64,000 bases of DNA, taken from contig NC_083641.1 in NCBI RefSeq assembly GCF_963576545.1, positions 14,196,893 through 14,260,892 of the forward strand. Direction: 5' to 3'. Every line of letters begins with the position of its first letter. Position 1 is the stretch's first letter. This DNA comes from Limanda limanda. Taxonomy: Eukaryota; Chordata; Actinopteri; Pleuronectiformes; Pleuronectidae. A program made the position numbers and the translations under genes. Shown here piece after piece: positions 1 to 11,552 of the stretch. The notes below the pieces were generated by a model. That model was not told the origin of the DNA. It worked only from the letters and a program-made list of their open reading frames with translations, and searched no databases.

Positions 1-857
1 AAAATCTTTTCAAATGTTAAAACAAACGTTTGCCTAACTGCCTATCTCAGAGAGCCTGTCTTATTGATGCACCTATTGTAGCAGTGCATCATCTCCCAAT
101 CACTCAGTTCTACAGTTTGATAATGTATCTCTTATGAGCATCAAGGTAGTTTTTCTGTATTTCACTTTAACAGTTTTATTGTGATTAATAATAGATAATT
201 TGTGAATAAGTTGTGAATAATTTGCCACAGTATTTAAACACTAGATAAACGCTCTTCCTTACCAAGTTGTATCAGCTCACAATCCTTCCTTCAAGCTTTC
301 AACAGAATTAATATTTGCCTCTGCAGATGCTTTAAACATATGACGGAGCTCTCGGTATCCTGTCCTTCATATTGTGCCTTTTAATCCGATATCATGAGTA
401 ATATATTTTATTGATATAAATTGTAAGACCAGTGAAGACCAAAAGGACAAAATTCTTTCTTTTTACTTTGCCCTGGTAAAACCTAAATGCAAACAACCTA
501 AGGCTAGTGAGGCTACTTGCATGTGAAGTACTGTGTGTGAGGAGTAAAAAAGATGGATGGAGCTGAGGGATGAGAAGGGGGATGTGAGGGACAGGAAGAA
601 TAGATTCCCCTCTGAGTTCATTAGGTAGAGAACGAATATACAGTACATTGCCAGGTTGGAGGAAATAGACTAAGTAGGAGGAAAGTATATACCTGTGGTT
701 GCCCCTTAAGTCTCTCACTGAATTTGGCAAGATTAGACTGGGAAGGAGGGATAAGTGGTGGGTGGTGGTGAGAAGTGTAATGGACACAGGTTTTTGCTGC
801 TTAAGTGGGACCAACAGAATTATGTGACTATAAAGAACAAAATCAGAAAGTACTCGT

Positions 858-975
858 GTATCCATTAATCCATCCATCCATCCATAAGTCCGTTTTTTGT
901 GACTGTCTACCCATCCAGCCCTCTGCCCGTTGATCCATCCATCCATCCATCTCTCCATTCATTTGTCCATCAATC
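858..975. repeat. Interrupted (TCCA)n tetranucleotide repeat
   Basis: Two blocks of ATCC/TCCA units (about 858-888 and 930-980) are separated by a degenerate stretch. The minus-strand reading frames here are Met-Asp-Gly-Trp repeats, which are simple-repeat translations and not a protein. The rest of 1-1142 is AT-rich noncoding DNA in which I see no exon. Confidence 0.85.
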
Positions 976-1142
976 CATCCGATCGTAAAGGAGTATGAGG
1001 GAAAAGAAAAAATTTGGCAGATTTTCCACATTCCTTATTACTCTTTTGTCTGTGCTCCAGCTCAGGGCCTGTGTGTTTATCTTAAATTAGTATTTTCTAT
1101 TATATTTGTTCATTGATTTATTTATTATTCTTTTATATCCAG

Positions 1143-1225
1143 GACACCGATCAAAATGTATGATCCTTTGCCAGCACTTGATCAAATACCTCAAGCAAAC
1201 ACTGAGGAGGAGAGTAGCCTCACAG
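1143..1225 (+). CDS. Exon A (first visible) of an unidentified Ser/Pro-rich protein gene
   Basis: An 83-nt exon follows a T-rich tract ending in CAG and is followed by the donor GTAAGA at 1226. It starts with one nucleotide finishing a split codon, reads 27 codons (starting TPIKMYDPLPALDQ, ending in EEESSLT), and leaves one nucleotide that pairs with the two starting the exon at 4380. There is no start codon in frame with upstream context, so earlier exons must lie outside the window or be unseen. The encoded segment is acidic at its end. Identification rests on splice sites and phase with the following exons; the family is not recognised. Confidence 0.6.
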
Positions 1226-1417
1226 GTAAGACACATGCATGCACACGACTACGTATACGCCAACACACATCTGTACGCCCATGAGCAGCTTTCAATGCTG
1301 AGATAAGATTTTGGCCAACATGGCTGACAGCTGTATGTTTTTGATGTATGCCTCTCTGATACACAGAGACGAGAAACAGGTAAGGACAGAATAGTTTGAC
1401 CTGCATGGGTATACTCT

Positions 1418-1429
1418 CACACACACACA

Positions 1430-1461
<32 letters not shown>
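1418..1461. repeat. (AC)n microsatellite
   Basis: About 44 bp of near-pure CA/AC with an AAAC interruption, in the first visible intron. Confidence 0.95.
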
Positions 1462-1463
<2 letters not shown>

Positions 1464-4054
1464 AGCAAAAGTCAAAAAAACTCTCCCTCTCAGCGGGTTT
1501 GACGTATCAGTACCTGCCCATCCATCCGTGCTGGTGTGATGTGTAATCACTGGCTGTGATTGTGTGGGCAGAGGGCTGTTAGAGGCAGCTCATGCCTGAG
1601 AGATTTCACTCTGCTTGGGTAAGAGATGGTGCAGGGGAGAGGGCGGATAGGGTTTGGACTGCAGTCTGGCGCTCAGGGCATGGAGCTCATCAGTCGGGGG
1701 AGAGCCCTGGCTGTTGGACGGCCGGGGTAGCCAGAAGGGAAGTTCAACCGGGTCATCTGTCCCCTTCCAAACCTCTGGACTCAATGGCCCCTCATCACAT
1801 CAATCAAGATCTGCATGTCCTTGTCTGCTTGCCCGCTTCCCCACTGCTGTCCATCTAAATGATTGTGTCTTTCCAAATGTTGGAGTTAGAAATGTTTTTC
1901 CTTGATCCCCAAAGAAAAGTTTAATTTGAGGTGAGGCAACCAAACAAATACTACACATAGTTTTGACCAATATTTCTGACTGAAGTATCCTTGGGGTTGA
2001 AATGTCTGAGGTGTATATTATAAATTAACAATATCCCCTTGCAGCTCTCCACTGAGCCTGCTCTCATAAATAAGAGATACTTAACAGCCTGAAAACTAAC
2101 ACTATGCCTCCTGAAACAGCTGTTGGCTCCTAGATATTACAACTTTTATAGAGAGGCAACTTTGCTCTTGTATCAACTCTTGCTCTCTCTATCCCAGAAT
2201 ATTTAATGATGAGTACCAGCCATCCGGAAGCTTCTCTTTATTTAAATTATTTTTTAATAGTCACTGTCTCTTCTGTTGAAATCCTAACATTATGGCAGAG
2301 ATTATACCATGTCCACAGTGAACTACATGTCAGTCTCCAAATTGAGTCACATCTTTGGTCTTTATTGGGCTGAAGTTTAAAAGTTCAATCAGAGTAATTT
2401 ACTTTGTAGAAATTAGCAATGTTTCGACCACAGGAACTTTCCCCTTTAACTAGGAACCTTTTCAGGAACTCTTTGCGTTTATACCGCAGGACGACGGTCT
2501 AAATAAAGTTCCGGACTAATCTTTCTTTTCCTCCCCAAAATTTTAAAACATTCATGGTTAAAGTTAAGTCACTTAAAAACACAAGTATTCACATCATGAC
2601 TTTCATTTCTCTCCTCACAATGTAGTGATTGACATTCTATTGTCTTAGTGATACAAAGATGTGAGGGAGAAAGCATTGTCTTTGGGAAATGCAGAGCTGT
2701 CCATCAGCTGATAAACCATTCCTGCCACCTGCTCCGAACTTTTCTAAAGCATGCCAATTACAACAGGTTGCAGAGATTCTGCTCATCTCCTGCCTTTGAA
2801 TGTGAAAGAGTGTGTGTGCTACGTGTGTGTCCATGAATGATGAATGACGAGAAGTAGTTTTCTGGCTTCATGTCGGGAGCACTCTCTTGTTTTAAATTCT
2901 AATGTTCCTGATCTGTCAGACCCAATGCCGTGATGTGATCGGAGGAATGTTAGTAAGAGCGAAACAGAGAGAAAGAGAGATGTGAAGGAACCATACACAG
3001 GGAGGTTGCAGTTGTAAAACAATGATAGAAAAACACGCTGAAGTTTTTTTTAACCTGGCAAGGCGATCAAAAAAGATTTCTAAATTCAGCTGTTACTGTT
3101 ATTCTCAGAAAGATATTCGAAGGAATGTAGATATCATATCAATGCCCAATGGCTCGGGGCATTGGTATGACATAGACAGGAACCATAGATGTCTCCTCAG
3201 CTGTGTCCAGAGCATCTGTCAACAGTAACAAGATGAAAAATGACTAAAGACACCACAGTGCAGCTCAGTGTGTGGATGTGGCCTCTGATCCCCAGAGGAT
3301 GAGGGGATAAGAGAAGAAATTACCCCGTTGGTATCAAGATATCCAGGCATACCAAAGAAGCTTTAAGAGACACTGGTAACATTACCAGAAAGAAGCCTTG
3401 AATACATGCTGTAGTTTTATACAGCGTGATTCCACTTATTTTAGGAAATATATTAATGTATAATAAAAAACATTTGTTTGTATTAAAACCCAGGAAAAGA
3501 AAGCATATTTTACGATGCCTCTCTACAAACTGAGGTAATTTAAACTTGAGACTTGGAAGAAGATGTATCAGGTGAATAAAATACAGAAAACATATTTTAT
3601 TTAATTCACCTTAAATGTATCTTTAATCAGACCCATGTCCATCATCATTCATGTGGAGTTTGTTCTGGGGTCACCTTCAGTGCTTTCAAAATATAGATAG
3701 AAAAGTTGAGCAGACAAGTTGACTGACTGCAGAAAGTTGAGACTTGACCTACAGGTCAAACAGAACTCTGGGGGGTTGTTGGCATGGCCTGTGATTGATT
3801 CGTTCTTTGCATGCATATGTTTTATGATAAATTCTCCTGTCAATGAAAAGGCTGTATGATAAATGCTGTAAACATCTGGGATTATTTTCAAATTGACTGG
3901 ACTTCATTATTTAACAACACTTTCATATACTATACTTTTAGTTTTTTTTCTTACTCTATATATAGTATTGAAGTTATCCTTCCAAAATATTTACCCTCAT
4001 CGATGCTGCTAAAAAACTTTAATCCCAATGATGTTTTCCTACATTTGACATCTA

Positions 4055-4264
4055 TTGCACTTCTGTCCGTCCTGGGAGAGGGATCCCTCACATGTGGCTC
4101 TCTCTGAGGTTTCTACATATTTTTACCTGTTTAAAGGGTTTTTAGTAGTTTTTCCTTACTCTTGTTGAGGGTTAAGGACAGAGGATGTCACACAATGTTA
4201 AAGCCCTATGAGACGATTTGTGAATGTGGGCTATACAAATAAAAATTGATTGATTGATTGATTA
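4055..4264 (+). mobile_element. 3' tail of a fish non-LTR retroposon (LINE/SINE) ending in (TGAT)n
   Basis: The segment contains the words TAAAGCCCTATGAGA and GGGCTATACAAATAAA, then four to five ATTG/TGAT units (4247-4264). This arrangement, a conserved stem-like 3' end followed by a short tandem tail, is typical of teleost L2/SINE-type retroposons inserted in plus orientation. Only the last ~200 bp is recognisable, so this is a 5'-truncated copy. Exact family not determined. Confidence 0.65.
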
Positions 4265-4379
4265 CTCTAGCTTTAAAGATAACTTAATAACAAAGTCCCT
4301 CTCCCCTCACATCCCAACACAGAACATGACTATGCCCCTCTTTTCCCATCTTGATTCGTGTGCCTGTTTGTGTTTGCAG

Positions 4380-4501
4380 CTCAGGAGGAGGATTTTCGTT
4401 GCTACTGTGCATCATTGTTTGCAGTCCCTGTCAGTGGGGGCGAGACCCGGGCTCAGATCACTGCACCTGAACCGTGCCTCGTCATAGAAGTCCTGGATGA
4501 G
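4380..4501 (+). CDS. Exon B of the unidentified gene
   Basis: A 122-nt exon bounded by TTTGCAG and GTGAGA. It starts with two nucleotides completing an Ala codon from exon A and ends on a complete codon. Its 40 residues (EEDFRCYCASLFAVPVSG, then a hydrophobic stretch ending LVIEVLDE) are the most structured-looking part of the protein, with alternating hydrophobic residues suggesting beta strands and two close cysteines (CYC). This would be the best segment for a profile search. I do not recognise the domain. Confidence 0.75.
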
Positions 4502-4684
4502 GTGAGAACGACTCAAGAATTTTGGTTTAAACAGCAAAGTTTTACCTACATGAACATGCAGAGTGAATCTAGACAAGCGAACCAGTGAGTAGTCCCACTT
4601 CAATTTAATCGCACAAAAGACCCCATAGACAACAGCATATCCTTTGTTTTTTTTTTGTCAATTGATCTCTTTTATTTCCTACAG

Positions 4685-4740
4685 ACAGAGGGATACATGA
4701 ATGGAGTCTCTGCTGAACAGAGGACGAGCAACAAATCAAA
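4685..4740 (+). CDS. Exon C (56 nt) of the unidentified gene
   Basis: A small exon after a T-rich tract ending CCTACAG, with donor GTAAGAAT at 4741. It starts in phase 0, as exon B requires, and reads TEGYMNGVSAEQRTSNKS plus two nucleotides. A second AG four bases downstream (after 4688) would break the frame, so 4685 is preferred. The segment is hydrophilic and short; it is kept because phase and both splice sites agree. Confidence 0.6.
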
Positions 4741-5662
4741 GTAAGAATCAATGTAACAAAAAGTAATCTACTCTGACCTAATCCCACACCTACTGTACCT
4801 CACTGACATTGGCCGGTGTGATGAGAGCAAGCACATGTTTACACACAGAAAAACTGTTGATTTACAAAACAAGCCTGACAGCATCAGTATTTATTATCGA
4901 TCAAATCTTCTACATGAATCTCTCAGCATGTAGTCAAGAGAATATACTGCAGTAACAGTCTCTGCCTGTGTGAAATATGTGTTTGAACTGTCTAGTGAAC
5001 AGTGTGAGTTCAAGGTTTGCTCGTCCTGTACCAAAATTATAGCATAAATAATTCAACAGGCTCTTTTATTGCTCACCCAAAGCATGTGATGCAATGATAT
5101 ATCAGTGTTGTACAGCACTGGTGCAGGGCCCATCAAGCTGGAGTCCCGGCCAACGAAACAAACTAGAACTCCGCAATGATAGATGTATTTTAACACCCTG
5201 ATTTTACAATTGATGTCTGTTGAGAGATAAATTTAAAGTCGAAATCATGTTGGCCGTTCATTTTCAGCACCCGTATTGAATTTTTCATACAAGTGAATTA
5301 TGAGGTGACAAACTAAGAATTCAAAGCATCGTGGAAAAGGAGTAATTTCTGAACTTTTTTAACCATCGAATGAGCATTGGTGTTTATTTTTGAGGAAAGA
5401 AGACCTTTCTTATATTACATCATGCATCTTGGTGTGAATATCTTGACTTTTTAGAAAGAGTAGTGTTGGTGGAGCTTGGAGTCAAAGCTCAAAGGAAATA
5501 TAGTAGAAAATCTACTAGCATGCATTAACAATCAGTCAGTATTCATTTAATGGGGAATCATTTGATGTAAATATAATTTTGTCTCAAGGTTGTGAAAACT
5601 TGCCGGGAAAGTTAAATATAGCCATTACTGGATCAACATGGACGCCTATTTTCCCCACACAG

Positions 5663-5871
5663 TGATAACTTGTTTGATCAAGTCTCCAACAAAGGAAGAA
5701 CACTGGTGGCCCAAACAGCCGTGACTGGCGCTGGGTCCTCAAGAGTCAGCCGCTCCTCTCTCAGTCCATCACGACCATCCAGTCAGTCCAAAGCACCCCC
5801 ACAACCTCAAGCCGCTCAGAGGCTCCATCCTTCAGAGCCTCAGACTTCCGAAGCAGATCACTCAGACAAAC
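5663..5871 (+). CDS. Exon D of the unidentified gene, Ser/Pro-rich
   Basis: A 209-nt exon between CCCACACAG and GTAAGT. One starting nucleotide completes the Asn codon left by exon C; one nucleotide is left over at the end. It starts NLFDQVSNKGRTLVAQ and then becomes strongly Ser/Pro/Gln-rich (SSRVSRSSLSPSRPSS and similar), a typical disordered linker. The first 20 residues look amphipathic and may be a short helix. No catalytic motif is visible. Confidence 0.75.
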
Positions 5872-6349
5872 GTAAGTTGAGCATTTTTTTAAGATTAATT
5901 TAAGGGTTTTCTGCTGAGTTTTTTACACATAGCAGATGCAATGAATGAACTTTATAAAGCTGCACTATGTTACTGAAAGCTTTGTTGTTGATGTTTATGT
6001 GCTTGAATTCATTCATATCCCAAAAGAACTCTATTCTCATGCACAATACGTTTGGCTATTATTTCAGTGAGTTTTGATAAAACAGCCGAGTGATTGATGG
6101 TATGTTTTCACTGATTACTCAAATGATAGATATGACAAATTTAAAATGACTAAAGGTTTGAGAATACTATTCTTACAAAGTAATTTATTATAGATTTTTC
6201 CCTCTTAAATCATTCAGAACAACTGACTTACAAAATCAATCGATATGGCATATTTTTATTGACATTAAAACATTTTACAATCTATTGAAATTCAAAGCAC
6301 AACAGTAGGAGATAGAGAAAATTTACTGTTCCTTTCTCCGATTAATGTC

Positions 6350-7035
6350 AAGTTAAGATGTTGTTCTGCAGTGTGTCCATGTTACATGAACACTGGCAGA
6401 GTGTAAAAGACAAAGTCAGATTGTTAGACTGTTGCTGTAAAGTCGATCAGTGGAGAAGTCCCCTCACTGGCGCTGGTAAATGCAGACCACGGGTCAGGAG
6501 TAAATTTGTTGCTGCAAATCTTTCTGTGTAATGTTAGATGCTCCAGCAGTTTAGTGATGTAGGCTGTGAGCTGATTCATTAAAATGCATCTTCAGCCTCT
6601 CCTGTGGTGCTCCAGTGGTCATCCTGCTCCCTGACTGTGCAGCTGCTCCCTGCAGAGGCTCATCCAAACAAGACGTTCTTTCAGTTACTCTGCAACAATC
6701 CCTCAGCGTTTGTACCCGTCTGTTCTAACACATTTCAGTCCAAGTTTGTTGATCAGTCAGCTGGTAACCAATGAACTGTAATTACACAGGGCTGCAAAGG
6801 TGGCGGCCCGTGATTTTATAGTGTGGAAATACTTGTTTTAATGAGGTAGTAAAAACTGTTTCCACAGACTCATCAATCAAAATGTTAGATTTGTATTATT
6901 TTCTCAGGGGAAACTACAGTGCTCAGCAGACGCAGCCTTTGATTTTTCTTGCAGGTTTTAGCCCAATTAAAAACAAAAGTGGAAAGATGCCTCCAGCCTG
7001 ATATTGGTCTGATTACAGTTCAAAAGCAGCTGTTA
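6350..7035 (+). repeat. Left arm of a ~690-bp inverted repeat
   Basis: The reverse complement of 8029-8722 aligns along the whole arm. Shared words include TTTCTGTGTAATGTTAGA, GAGCTGATTCATTAAAATGC, CATCCTGCTCCCTGACTGTG and CTCAGGGGAAACTACAGTG. By eye the arms are roughly 80-88 percent alike with small indels. No open frame is conserved between the arms, so this looks like two copies of a noncoding interspersed element, or one foldback element, inside the intron. Confidence 0.85.
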
Positions 7036-7206
7036 AGTAGTTGCTTTTATCCTTATTGTATCCAAATTTAAAGTCAAATTAGAAATACTTTACCTTAAGT
7101 TTACTCTTATGTGTTTGATTCAGTTTGATTAGCACTAGCAAGATAATTCTTCAAAGTGTGATAAGAAGCCAAAGCTCTAATATCTAATAGCATCCTAAGG
7201 CAGAAA

Positions 7207-7300
7207 TGATCTTAGTCAGAAAAAAATGTATCTTAGTACATGGAGCAACAAGCTCAGCAGCAAGCTCCATGTAAAATATATTTTTTCTGAAGATGATTTT
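7207..7300. repeat. Short hairpin inside the spacer of the large inverted repeat
   Basis: TACATGGAGC at 7237-7246 and its exact complement GCTCCATGTA at 7264-7273 enclose a 17-base loop. The pairing continues outward imperfectly (CAGAAAAAAAT against ATTTTTTCTG). It is off-centre with respect to the 6350-8722 inverted repeat, so it is a separate small palindrome. Confidence 0.7.
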
Positions 7301-8028
7301 GAGAAATGCAAAAGTCGAGTAGTGATTATGTTATAAGTAGTTTTGTGTTACGTTCTGAAGAGCAACCATGAGCTCTGGGAACTTGAGATGGACATTTTTT
7401 ACATTTGTTAGCAGAATGAGAATCACTCATGAACGAATACATTTTTATATACAAAAGACATTTCCTTCCTGTAATTGTTGCAAAATTGTTGCTACCTGGT
7501 TGTACATCAATGAGCCTAAAGCATTATGACCAGGAGTCTTATGTATCCTCTAACGTTTACCTCTATACCCGAGTTGTCATAATGATTTGACCCATTAGTG
7601 TACATCTTCTTCTAATGAACCTCTCACAGCCTGAACGCCTTTGTATTTACACTCTTTTATATACAGTTCCAAATTGTAACGATAAATTATAACCATATAA
7701 ATGACTGTAGACATTTTTGTGTATGTTAGGAGATTAGCATTTTCCTCTTCTCATAAAGGATGAGCCGCAGTGAGGAACAGTCTGGGCGACTACCAGGGGA
7801 GTCAGAAAATGTGGGCTGATCCAATACTTGAGAAAAGTGAAGTGTTGCTCATCCAAGTTAAACCAGAAAAAAAGAGAGATCCTAAATGGTGTATGAAAAT
7901 ATAAACTATATTCAACAAAAATATATAAAAGTTTGTTTTACTTTATCTTCTGGCCTCTTCCCTTCATTAGATAGGAGTAGTGCAGATAGACAGACAACGT
8001 ATGGAGAGTAACTCCAGTAAATGGTCCC

Positions 8029-8722
8029 AACAGCTGCTTTTGAACCATACTCAGACCAGCATCAGACTAGAGGCATCTTTTAATTTTGTTTGTAATTGGG
8101 CTAAAACCTGCACAAAATCAAAGGCTGTGTCTGCTGAACACTGTAGTTTCCCCTGAGAAAATATTACAAATCTGAGATTTGGATTGAAGAGTCTGTGGAA
8201 TCAGTTTTTACTGCCTCATAAAAATACTTTTTCCACACTATAAAACGATGGGTCACCTATGCAGCCATGTGTAACTGGTTACCAGCTGAATGATGGACAA
8301 TATTGTGCTGAAACGTGTTCAGACAGTTGTAAACACTGAGTGTTTGTTGCGGAGTGATTGAAGGAACGGCCTGTTGAGATGAGGCTCTGCAGTGAGCTGC
8401 TGCACAGTCAGGGAGCAGGATGCCCACTGCAGCACTGCAGGGGAGGGTAAAGAAGCATTTTAATGAATCAGCTCACAACATACATCACCAAGGTGCTGGA
8501 GCTTCTAACATTACACAGAAACATTAACAGCAACTCATTAAGTCCTGAGTCTCAAACAATGTGTATTTACCTGGGCCAGGGAGGAGTCTTCTCAGCTGAA
8601 CTACTTTACAGCAACAGTCTAATTCCTACAATTATATAGTTTTTTTCACTTAGGTCTGTGGATCTGCAGGTGTTGATGTAAGACATGGACAAACTGCAGA
8701 ACAACAACTTTACCTTCAGAGA
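8029..8722 (-). repeat. Right arm of the ~690-bp inverted repeat
   Basis: Reverse-complement partner of 6350-7035. Arm limits are set where similarity fades: AACAGCTGCTTTTGAAC at the inner edge and the CTGCAGAACAACAACTTTAC region at the outer edge. The spacer between the arms is 7036-8028. Confidence 0.85.
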
Positions 8723-9358
8723 TGAGCTTATTTAGCCTTTTTTTCCTGGATTATAAAGTAAATCACTATGTATGGTTACATCCATTATTGTTCCAAAACA
8801 TTAATGATACAGTGATGTGATGAATGAGAAATACACAATTACGTAAATAAAAAACTATGTTCCAGTTTTATATTTTGCATACAATTTATATATCAAATTG
8901 AAACATAACTTACAAGTTATCCCGATGCATGTTAACACCATTATTGATGGCTGAAAGAGACAGAGTATGTCGCAGTGCCAATAGTTAATCAACTGAACGA
9001 GAAGCTAAAAATCAATATAAAAGAATTGGCTCTGGCTGCATATCATATGTCCATCTTTCAGTATGCAAAGCTGTATTTTATGAAATAAGCTTGCTTGGTG
9101 ACACCACAGTGAATTTGACCTCGAAGTCATTATGGATAATCCCATTCGGAGGAATCTGTATTGAACCTTGGCCACACTGAAAAATGCAATGAAATTAACG
9201 CTTGGGTTTTGCAGTGTAAAAGTAGGAAAGGACAAACTTAATATTTTTTTGGAGAAAGACTCCTTTGTGTTTGCACGTAGGTTTTTTTCTCAAAAGAATA
9301 TATGTGACCAGACACCTACAAAATCAAATAACTATGTCTTGTGTTAACTTTTGGGCAG

Positions 9359-10234
9359 CATTACCCTCTATGCCACCAGTAAAGTTCACTGCTGAGACCC
9401 CAAGGACTTCACAGACATCAATCAAGACCTCAAAGTTGCAAAAGCCCAATTGTTCCACCACTGTCCACAAATCAGAAGCTGAGCTTGGGTCACCTCCACG
9501 TTTGTCCTCATTACCACATCCCCAGGCTAAGATCCCTAAATCCTCCCGCTCCCATTTCTCATTTCCCCCTGATGTCTTTCCTCTGGCTACCACCAGATCA
9601 CCATTCCCAAACCAGCATCTCTCCCCTTCTCCGTCCACAACCTTCATGCTTGGATCTACATTCACAGTCTCACCATCAAGCTCCACTGAGTCAACTCTGT
9701 CGCCCAAAGTTTGCCATTCAACCCCGTTACAACAAAGCTCAGACTCGTCTCTGCTGCCAGAACGACACCAACCTTCCACTTTATTCCAAGAACCTATCTC
9801 TTCTCCAAAGCTTTTTCAATCACCACCAAACAATCTGGAGTCCCTAGAGAAATCCCAGCATTCCTTAAGTGACCCTGAGTCTCTCCTATCAGATAATCAA
9901 TTCCAGCTTCCTCAGTCTTCCAGGCCAAACCCACAATCAAGATCCCTGGAACCTAGTCAGTCACAAGCCCTACTGAGCGCAACTGTGATAGCCCCGTTAA
10001 GTTTATCTTTATTTAATGAGTCCCCGCCAAATGCAAATTCTAGACGTACGTCAACTCCAACATATGGGGATGCTCCAGTTGTAATGTCTCCTTGCTCCTT
10101 CTCTGGGAACCATGAATCAACTCTGTCTCAACGAGATACACAGTGTATACCTACGCTTTCATCACAATCCTTAAATGTCATCCAGAATCATCCTTTCGCT
10201 TTGAAACTAGAGGAGGAAGAGGAACTATCAGTGG
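9359..10234 (+). CDS. Exon E (876 nt), large Ser/Pro/Thr-rich disordered exon of the unidentified gene
   Basis: The largest exon. The reading frame is open from 9265 to the donor GTAAGT at 10235. Two acceptors fit the phase left by exon D: 9281 (after GCACGTAG) and 9359 (after TTTTGGGCAG). I prefer 9359 because the translation before it looks intronic, while PLPSMPPVKFTAETPRTS onward matches the composition of the rest. About 291 residues are rich in Ser, Pro, Thr and Gln, with many SP/TP dipeptides (possible proline-directed phosphosites). The exon ends with an acidic run (LKLEEEEELSV). No globular domain is visible. Low-complexity composition limits homology detection. Confidence 0.75.
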
Positions 10235-10266
10235 GTAAGTGAATTGTGAAAATGAGCTGTCTGAAT

Positions 10267-10301
10267 GCGCACGTGTGTGTTTGTGTGTGTGTGTGTGTGC
10301 T
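10267..10301. repeat. (GT)n microsatellite
   Basis: Short GT run just inside the intron after exon E. Confidence 0.85.
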
Positions 10302-11322
10302 GATGGTGCTGAACTGGTGATAAGAGCACCAGTTATTCCTGCATGCAGTCTGGTGTTAGCTCTGGTTGTGGTTGTATCTCCACATTTATGCTTCCAAACC
10401 AAATGATGAACAACAACTCAGTGATTGTTATGTGGTTTGTACTCAAAATGTGTATCTAATTTGGAGGCAGTGATAACAACAAAGGAGTATCGGGAGCTCC
10501 GCCTATTCTCCTTTCAACAGGAGTATATGGCATAGCTCCTCTCTGTTTACATAAATATTAACACATGCAATCAGAATTCAGTCCACCCTACATTCATATC
10601 AATGCCAATGATACACTTCCCTGGACCCTCTTGAGATTCTGCTCTCTCCGTGAGGTTCCTCATTATTCTAAACACATTTGCCAATTCACACCTCAGATAA
10701 TTAGCAACTCTTACTCTGATCATGTAATTTGGAAAGAACATTTCCACCTTAACTTAGAAATGCACCTAATAGAGCGCATACCTCCGGCAAGGCCCAGTAG
10801 TCCAGCAGTATGATGTCTCATACGACAGTACTATGCAGTGAGATTTTCAGAACCAAAGAATAATTTACCAAGGCCAATATCTGGGTTAGGAGCATCGTTA
10901 ACCCCCACACTGGCTCGCTGTTAATCCATCAGGGGATTAAAATCTTTTAAAATTGGTTTAAAATGGACTATTGGTCTACTTTCCCTCTGTAAGCACTGCT
11001 CCCCACTTTCCTCTTTTCCTCCATTGATCCACCATCTCTTTGTTTTATTTCATCCTTAGTTTCTATCCTTCTATTGTATCCATTTCCTGCAACTCTTTGA
11101 CCCGTTTGACTCTAAAAGCCGACTTTATCAGCTTTTCAGAGTTTGATGTGTGTATGGAAATGTCAAGGACACTCAGATCCTATTTTAGTTTTTTATGTTT
11201 GCTTGGATGTAGAATAAATAAATTGAATTTGTTGGGGGGAAAATACACTTTCCCAGCTTGAATTATGATTCAAAAAACGTCTTTTATCCTCTAAAAAGTT
11301 TGTGTCTGTACTTTTCATGAAG

Positions 11323-11552
11323 ACAGTGGAGATGAAATGTCCAGCGACAGTCTGGGTCTGGCTCCACACAACGAAGGCTCCTCAGATGAAGAAACCCAGA
11401 TGCACGGACGTTTAACAAGAGGGAGATCCAGAGAAGAAGAGCAGGGGAATTCTGTCACATCTCATCTCGGAGATTCCTTTGTTCCCACAGATGCAGACAT
11501 AGTAAAAGATCTGCAGACTTATGAGCCAGAACATCTGTCAGAGCCCTACATG
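11323..11552 (+). CDS. Exon F of the unidentified gene, acidic
   Basis: A 230-nt exon between TTTTCATGAAG and GTAACA. Two starting nucleotides complete an Asp codon with exon E, giving the junction LSVDSGDEMSSDSLG. The nearby CAG at 11326 would be out of phase, so the AG at 11322 is used. The exon is acidic and rich in Ser/Glu/Asp, with a more ordered C-terminal end (DADIVKDLQTYEPEHLSEPY). It ends on a complete codon. DSGDEMS resembles the DSG-type phosphodegron pattern; this is pattern similarity only. Confidence 0.75.

Larger units (their letters stand above)
1226..4379 (+). other. Intron between exons A and B
   Basis: About 3.15 kb with no convincing coding content. It contains the (AC)n tract at 1418, a stretch at 2424-2510 rich in GGAACT/AGTTCC words that looks like a decayed interspersed repeat, and the retroposon tail at 4055-4264. 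The ORFs near 1590-1905 overlap on both strands and have no splice-compatible borders with the gene. Confidence 0.6.
5872..9358 (+). other. Intron between exons D and E, mostly filled by a large inverted repeat
   Basis: About 3.5 kb. Most of it is the inverted repeat at 6350-8722 with its ~1 kb spacer. The rest is AT-rich with no coding signal. Confidence 0.6.

Noticed and set aside
392..1031. Minus-strand ORF of 188 codons
   Set aside because: Its start is the (TCCA)n repeat (Met-Asp-Gly-Trp runs) and the rest has no domain or splice context.
9281..9358. Alternative acceptor at 9281 for exon E
   Set aside because: Phase fits, but the added 26 residues look like translated intron. Kept only as an alternative; RNA data would decide.
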